From DAOTVD01 sp034437075 (GTDB taxonomy: Bacteria > Chloroflexota > Anaerolineae > Aggregatilineales > J027), in NCBI GenBank assembly GCA_034437075.1, contig DAOTVD010000444.1, positions 1 to 9,661 on the forward strand: a DNA stretch of 9,661 nucleotides, given 5' to 3'. Each line of letters starts with the position of its first letter. The stretch's first letter is position 1. Made by a program: the position numbers and the translations under genes. Positions 6,994 to 9,661 of this stretch are shown here, piece after piece. A model generated the notes under the pieces. It did not search any database. It had not been told where the DNA came from and saw only the letters and a list, made by a program, of their open reading frames with translations.

Positions 6994-8271
6994 TTAGTCT
7001 TCTTCCGCTTCGCGCAAGGCTTCTAATGTGCTGACTTGGTCTGGGCTAAGATTGGGTGCTTGCAAAGTGGGCACGCTTGCTATGGGGTTTTCCACAGGGC
7101 CGCCTACGTTATCATCAGCGCCCGGTAGTAGCATAAAGCTGTCGATAACCTGGCGGATGGTGAGTGGTTCTGCTGCGTCGGAAACTGTCAACAGGTCCAC
7201 ATTCGGTTCGTTATATTGCACATCGGCAACGGCCAGGTCCCCTGTCGGTTTATTTAACAAGCTGGCCAAACCAGAAATCAAGTTGCCATCGTTGTCGCGC
7301 GTTTCATAGCTCACTAAATATCCGTCAGTAGCCTGGCCAGTTCCCGTAATTTGGGCACCCAGGGCCACCGCTTCGGGTTCTAGCGTTTCTCTCACGAAAC
7401 GCTCTGCTTCATCGACAGAGGCTAAGCTCACCCCATCAAATTGGCGTAGCAACATCCGTGCAGATGGCGCTGTGCTCTCCAATATCACCGGGCTACCAGG
7501 CCCGCCCGACACCTCTTGCCAACCAGGATGCCGGATCAGAAAGCCTTGTTGTTGGTCATCATAGCTTCGCCAACTCAATTCGCTACCACGTTGGGTTGGG
7601 TAGCTAATCATTGATGGTGGAAGCCCTTCAGCCAGCGCATCGCGCAAGGCCGGGTTGTTTTCTGGGGTTACAATCCGAATCATATGCAGCCAGTCGCCAT
7701 CTAGCCACGCGATTTGACGCCCCAGGTAATCTACCTGGTCGGTGGTTAATTCAAAATCAATCACGATGCTCTCGCCCACAGATCGGCTGGTTTCTGTAAA
7801 GCGCTCGTAGTCTCGCCATACACTGATGAAGTAGGCATCCTGAAAAAACTGTTCGGCTAGTTCCTCATGCGAGGGATAATTGACGCCAAACTGCATTAAA
7901 ATGTCGATCACGGATAGGCGCTGGTCGGCTCGTAGTTCAACCCGCGCTTGCGGAATGGACGCATCCACCGTGTTGGTTTGCACCCGGTAATCCACCGGGG
8001 CGGTGATTTGAAACCAACCGTTGTTCTGAACAATCGTGTTGGCGAAATTCAAATTCGGCCCATCCGGGTTAGGGGTAGGGGGGCGAAATTCAGTTGGGGC
8101 AGGTGTATCGAATGGTTGCGCGAGCGGATCATCGGTGATTGTCTGAGTCGTGGGGACGGCAAAGAGCGTCACGACGAAGATAAAGACCAAAATGCCTGCC
8201 ATAGTCGCCGCAAAGATAAACTTCGGATCACGATAGCGGTTATATGTGTTTTTCTTGCCCGATTTACTCAT
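6994..8271 (-). CDS. Membrane-anchored protein with two similar extracytoplasmic modules, unknown function
   Basis: The 425-residue protein has a basic N-terminus (MSKSGKKNTYNRYRDPK), one membrane helix at about 18-40, and a Pro/Thr linker (54-70). Two modules of about 140 residues follow (about 84-224 and 240-383). Each opens with an aromatic-rich strand (NGWFQITAPVDYRV; QGFLIRHPGWQEV), has an acidic helix in the middle, and ends in a strand plus a helix (ALRDALAEGLPPSM; TIRQVIDSFMLLP). The pattern recalls the PsbP/Mog1-like fold of many lipoproteins, but I cannot confirm that. The frame is open to 8445, but that start would run into the divergent gene. The ATG at 8271 has GGAG 10 bases upstream and gives a proper signal anchor. 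The gene has its own terminator, so it is separate from the RSH operon. Confidence 0.85.
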   Translation of the reverse strand: MSKSGKKNTYNRYRDPKFIFAATMAGILVFIFVVTLFAVPTTQTITDDPLAQPFDTPAPTEFRPPTPNPDGPNLNFANTIVQNNGWFQITAPVDYRVQTNTVDASIPQARVELRADQRLSVIDILMQFGVNYPSHEELAEQFFQDAYFISVWRDYERFTETSRSVGESIVIDFELTTDQVDYLGRQIAWLDGDWLHMIRIVTPENNPALRDALAEGLPPSMISYPTQRGSELSWRSYDDQQQGFLIRHPGWQEVSGGPGSPVILESTAPSARMLLRQFDGVSLASVDEAERFVRETLEPEAVALGAQITGTGQATDGYLVSYETRDNDGNLISGLASLLNKPTGDLAVADVQYNEPNVDLLTVSDAAEPLTIRQVIDSFMLLPGADDNVGGPVENPIASVPTLQAPNLSPDQVSTLEALREAEED

Positions 8272-8278
8272 AACATCG

Positions 8279-8307
8279 TTGCTCCAAGTGGTTAAATACC
8301 CTATGAT
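8279..8307 (+). promoter_or_regulatory. Candidate sigma-70-type promoter for the 102-aa gene
   Basis: TTGCTC (8279-8284), 17 bases, TATGAT (8302-8307). The -10 matches consensus at 5 of 6 positions and the -35 at 3 of 6. It would start transcription about 20 bases before the ATG at 8336, and lies in the 64-base gap between divergent genes. Confidence 0.4.
8282..8285 (-). promoter_or_regulatory. Shine-Dalgarno fixing the start at 8271, next to a two-codon start-stop
   Basis: GGAG on the minus strand, 10 bases before the ATG at 8269-8271. An earlier ATG lies 5 bases after GGAG and reads ATG TTA TGA, whose stop overlaps the real start codon as ATGA. The arrangement could lower or tune initiation. 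Confidence 0.55.
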
Positions 8308-8335
8308 GTTACCGATTTTGAAGCAGGACGTAAAT

Positions 8336-8644
8336 ATGATGACGGATTCAGATAGCGAAATCGAGATCATTCCCCCCCAAGCCGCCGCCGAAATCATTGA
8401 TCGTGAGATTGCTGCTTTGCGCAGTGAGGGTTGGGTGATCGTCACCCAATCTGATTATGCTGCGCGCTTGACGCGTGATCGTATGAATCGTGATGTTCGG
8501 GTCGATTTGCTCGGCGAAGTGAGCTATGAGGACAAGCCGCTAACCATCGAGCAAGAAAGTGGTCGCTTGGCGGCAATGCTCTTGCTGATGATATTCTTTT
8601 TTCTGTTGCTGACCATAGCCGGTATCATCGGCTTGATTGACTAG
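8336..8644 (+). CDS. Small tail-anchored membrane protein, 102 aa, unknown function
   Basis: I do not recognise the family. An acidic start (MMTDSDSEIEIIPPQ) leads into a soluble part with a helix (AAAEIIDREIAALRSEGWVI) and a strand-rich middle (VTQSDYAARLTR to RVDLLGEVSYED). One strong membrane helix occupies about 78-99 at the very C-terminus (AAMLLLMIFFFLLLTIAGII). The soluble domain should therefore face the cytoplasm. The start at 8336 has AGGA 7 bases upstream; a second ATG follows at once. The frame extends upstream to 8246, but that would overlap the divergent gene and the promoter. Its TAG stop is formed at the left edge of an insertion sequence, and the same TAG would be present without the insertion, so the protein is complete. 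Confidence 0.75.
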   Translation: MMTDSDSEIEIIPPQAAAEIIDREIAALRSEGWVIVTQSDYAARLTRDRMNRDVRVDLLGEVSYEDKPLTIEQESGRLAAMLLLMIFFFLLLTIAGIIGLID

Positions 8645-8659
8645 GTTCTGTTGACGTTT
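8644..8659 (+). repeat. Left terminal inverted repeat of the IS
   Basis: GGTTCTGTTGACGTTT pairs with the right repeat at 13 of 16 positions. Its inner part supplies a -35-like TTGACG. Confidence 0.85.
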
Positions 8660-8678
8660 GGTGAAAGTCAGCTAAACT
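8651..8678 (+). promoter_or_regulatory. Candidate transposase promoter starting in the left inverted repeat
   Basis: TTGACG (8651-8656, 5 of 6 to consensus), 16 bases, TAAACT (8673-8678, 4 of 6), ending 6 bases before the transposase ATG. Initiation from it would give a very short or no leader. Confidence 0.4.
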
Positions 8679-8684
8679 CACAGA

Positions 8685-9436
8685 ATGACAGATGTGAGAC
8701 TAAGCGACGATCAATGGACAAAAATTCGGGACTTTCTGAGACAAGACCCGAATGTTTATGTAGGAAACGAGGCAACCTGCCGTCGTTTCGTCGAAGCCGT
8801 GAAGTGGATGAGCCGCAGCGGTGCCCAATGGCGTCTGCTGCCCGCTGAATTCGGCAATTGGAACAGCGTCTTTAAGCGCTTTCGCCGCTGGTGCGACAAC
8901 GGCGTATGGGAACGAATGCTCGATCATTTTGCAGATGATCCTGATATGGAGTATGGCATGATCGATAGCACGATTGTCCGTGCCCATCCTTGTGCCGCAG
9001 GTGCCCAAAAAAACATGGCGAACAGGCACTTGGACGCAGTCGAGGCGGATTTACCACTAAAATCCATGTGACAGTAGACGGATTGGGGAACCCGCTGCGT
9101 TTTTGCTTGACCGCTGGTCAGCGCCACGACATCACCCAGGCGCAGCATTTGCTGGAAGGCTTTGATTTCGAGCATCTGATCGCGGATCGTGGCTATTCGG
9201 CGGCTCATTTCATCGCATACTTGCTGGATCGCGGCATTAACGTCGTTATCCCGCCGCATCAACGCGCTAGAATCCTGCGTGAGTACGACGAATGGCTGTA
9301 TCGTGAGCGTCATTTGGTCGAGTGTTTCATTGGCAAAATCAAGCATTTTCGGCGTATCTTTTCTCGCTTTGACAAGCTGGATAGCTCGTATTCAGGCTTT
9401 CTCCACTTTGTCGGTGCTTTGATCTGGATGCGTTGA
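8685..9436 (+). CDS. IS5-family DDE transposase, made by -1 programmed frameshifting
   Basis: The first frame (8685-9071) gives the N-terminal domain (WTKIRDFLRQ, then GAQWRLLPAEFGNWNSVFKR), typical of IS5 transposases, and the first catalytic Asp (Asp94 in MIDSTIVRAH). The second frame, open from 8990 to 9436, supplies GEQALGRSRGGFTTKIH, Asp168 in IADRGYSA, and Glu213 in LVECFIGKIKHFRRI. The second frame is -1 relative to the first. A -1 slip at the A-rich site at 9008-9014 yields one 250-residue protein with D94, D168 and E213, a normal length for this group. The short first-frame product (128 aa) would lack most of the catalytic domain and may act as a regulator. I see no stop or deletion that would mark it as broken. 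Confidence 0.9.
9008..9014 (+). promoter_or_regulatory. Slippery heptamer A AAA AAC for -1 frameshifting
   Basis: In the first transposase frame the codons are CAA AAA AAC, giving the canonical X XXY YYZ heptamer A AAA AAC within a run of seven As. Slipping back one base continues with CAT GGC GAA, the conserved HGEQALGRSRGG segment. I did not identify a clear downstream hairpin. Confidence 0.8.
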
Positions 9437-9451
9437 AATGTCAACACAGCC
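9436..9451 (-). repeat. Right terminal inverted repeat of the IS
   Basis: Read on the minus strand it is GGCTGTGTTGACATTT. The transposase stop codon (9434-9436) touches its inner edge. Confidence 0.85.
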
Positions 9452-9454
9452 TAG

Positions 9455-9628
9455 CCTCATGTGCAATATATCCGAAATCCCAAAATCTCTGGCAAGGGCG
9501 AATCTGGTGCAATCCGCCTGGGGATATAGTCCCCTACCCCTTGAGAACAACGCCTAACTCGGCTAGCATACAGCGGATTAAGCACGGCTCAACGCCCCGC
9601 GCCTGGGGCAGGATGTAAGCAATTAGGT
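9455..9628 (+). other. Intergenic region with a candidate promoter and two short hairpins
   Basis: No credible gene fits here. TTGAGA (9541-9546), 17 bases, TAGCAT (9564-9569) is a fair sigma-70-type promoter for the gene starting at 9629. GGGGA-TATAG-TCCCC at 9520-9534 and GCCCC-GCGCCT-GGGGC at 9594-9609 can fold into 5-bp stems. Neither has a T tract, so they are not convincing terminators. Before the IS arrived, this sequence directly followed the stop codon of the 102-aa gene. Confidence 0.4.
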
Positions 9629-9661
9629 ATGGATAACCAAAAGCAGTATCGCTATTACGAT
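9629..9661 (+). CDS. Start of a gene cut by the right edge; possibly a VUT-family queuosine-precursor transporter
   Basis: ATG at 9629 opens 11 codons (MDNQKQYRYYD) to the end of the window. A candidate promoter lies about 60 bases upstream, but no well-spaced Shine-Dalgarno is visible. The sequence QYRYYD resembles the first residues of VUT-family (YhhQ-like) membrane transporters as I remember them. Eleven residues cannot prove this, so the family name is a guess. Confidence 0.35.
   Translation, partial: MDNQKQYRYYD

Larger units (their letters stand above)
8644..9451 (+). mobile_element. IS5-family insertion sequence (IS427-like), probably complete
   Basis: A transposase in two overlapping frames is bounded by 16-bp imperfect inverted repeats: GGTTCTGTTGACGTTT on the left, and GGCTGTGTTGACATTT on the right read from the minus strand (13 of 16 identical). 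CTAG lies at both edges (8641-8644 and 9451-9454), so the target repeat is either TA, with the element at 8644-9451, or CTAG, with the element at 8645-9450. Both fit the IS5 family. The length of about 806-808 bp, the two-frame transposase and the DDE motifs suggest the IS427 group. Both ends and all catalytic residues are present, so it looks potentially active. Confidence 0.9.

Noticed and set aside
8272..8445. N-terminal extension of the membrane-anchored protein up to 8445
   Set aside because: It would overlap the divergent 102-aa gene by over 100 bases and place unrelated sequence before a good signal anchor; the ATG at 8271 has a Shine-Dalgarno.
8685..9436. Transposase as a frameshifted pseudogene
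   Set aside because: The frame change coincides with a correctly phased A AAA AAC heptamer, and both inverted repeats and all three catalytic residues are intact.
9520..9534. GGGGA-TATAG-TCCCC hairpin as a terminator
   Set aside because: The stem is short and not followed by a T-rich run on either strand.
9433..9618. Small plus-strand open frame after the transposase
   Set aside because: It starts inside the inverted repeat of the IS, has no domain-like character and crosses the element boundary.
9577..9628. preQ1-type riboswitch before the right-edge gene
   Set aside because: Considered because the gene may be a queuosine-precursor transporter, but I could not match the short leader to a known preQ1 aptamer pattern; only a 5-bp GC hairpin is visible.

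Overview
The window reads as bacterial chromosome with densely packed genes of moderate GC. I see no rRNA, tRNA or CRISPR array. The protein style (long RelA/SpoT homologues, a membrane-anchored protein with a Pro/Thr linker, an IS5-family element) would suit a member of the Chloroflexota, but that is an inference without a phylogenetic marker.

Bases 1-6920 hold a six-gene run on the minus strand, read right to left. It starts with a long RelA/SpoT homologue (RSH-A, 801 aa) and a second one (RSH-B, 729 aa) joined by an ATGA stop/start overlap. A two-helix membrane protein (148 aa), a small membrane protein (69 aa) and a TetR-type regulator (199 aa) follow. The run ends in a secreted glycosidase-like protein that leaves the left edge and overlaps the TetR gene by another ATGA.

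The most interesting point is that the two RSH proteins have complementary defects. RSH-A has lost the HD hydrolase metal ligands but keeps an intact (p)ppGpp synthetase site. RSH-B keeps every HD hydrolase motif but has lost the synthetase catalytic residues. Together they look like one bifunctional Rel enzyme split over two full-length, translationally coupled proteins. RSH-A also carries an extra insert of two roughly 30-residue repeats between its synthetase and TGS domains.

Bases 6921-8271 hold the short RSH upstream region, a strong intrinsic terminator, and a minus-strand gene for a membrane-anchored protein with two similar extracytoplasmic modules. A divergent plus-strand gene (8336-8644) encodes a 102-aa tail-anchored protein. 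An approximately 808-bp IS5-family insertion sequence (8644-9451) sits exactly on its stop codon. The transposase is in two frames joined by a canonical A AAA AAC slippery site, so the element is probably intact. The last 200 bases are intergenic, with a candidate promoter and the first 11 codons of another plus-strand gene at the right edge.
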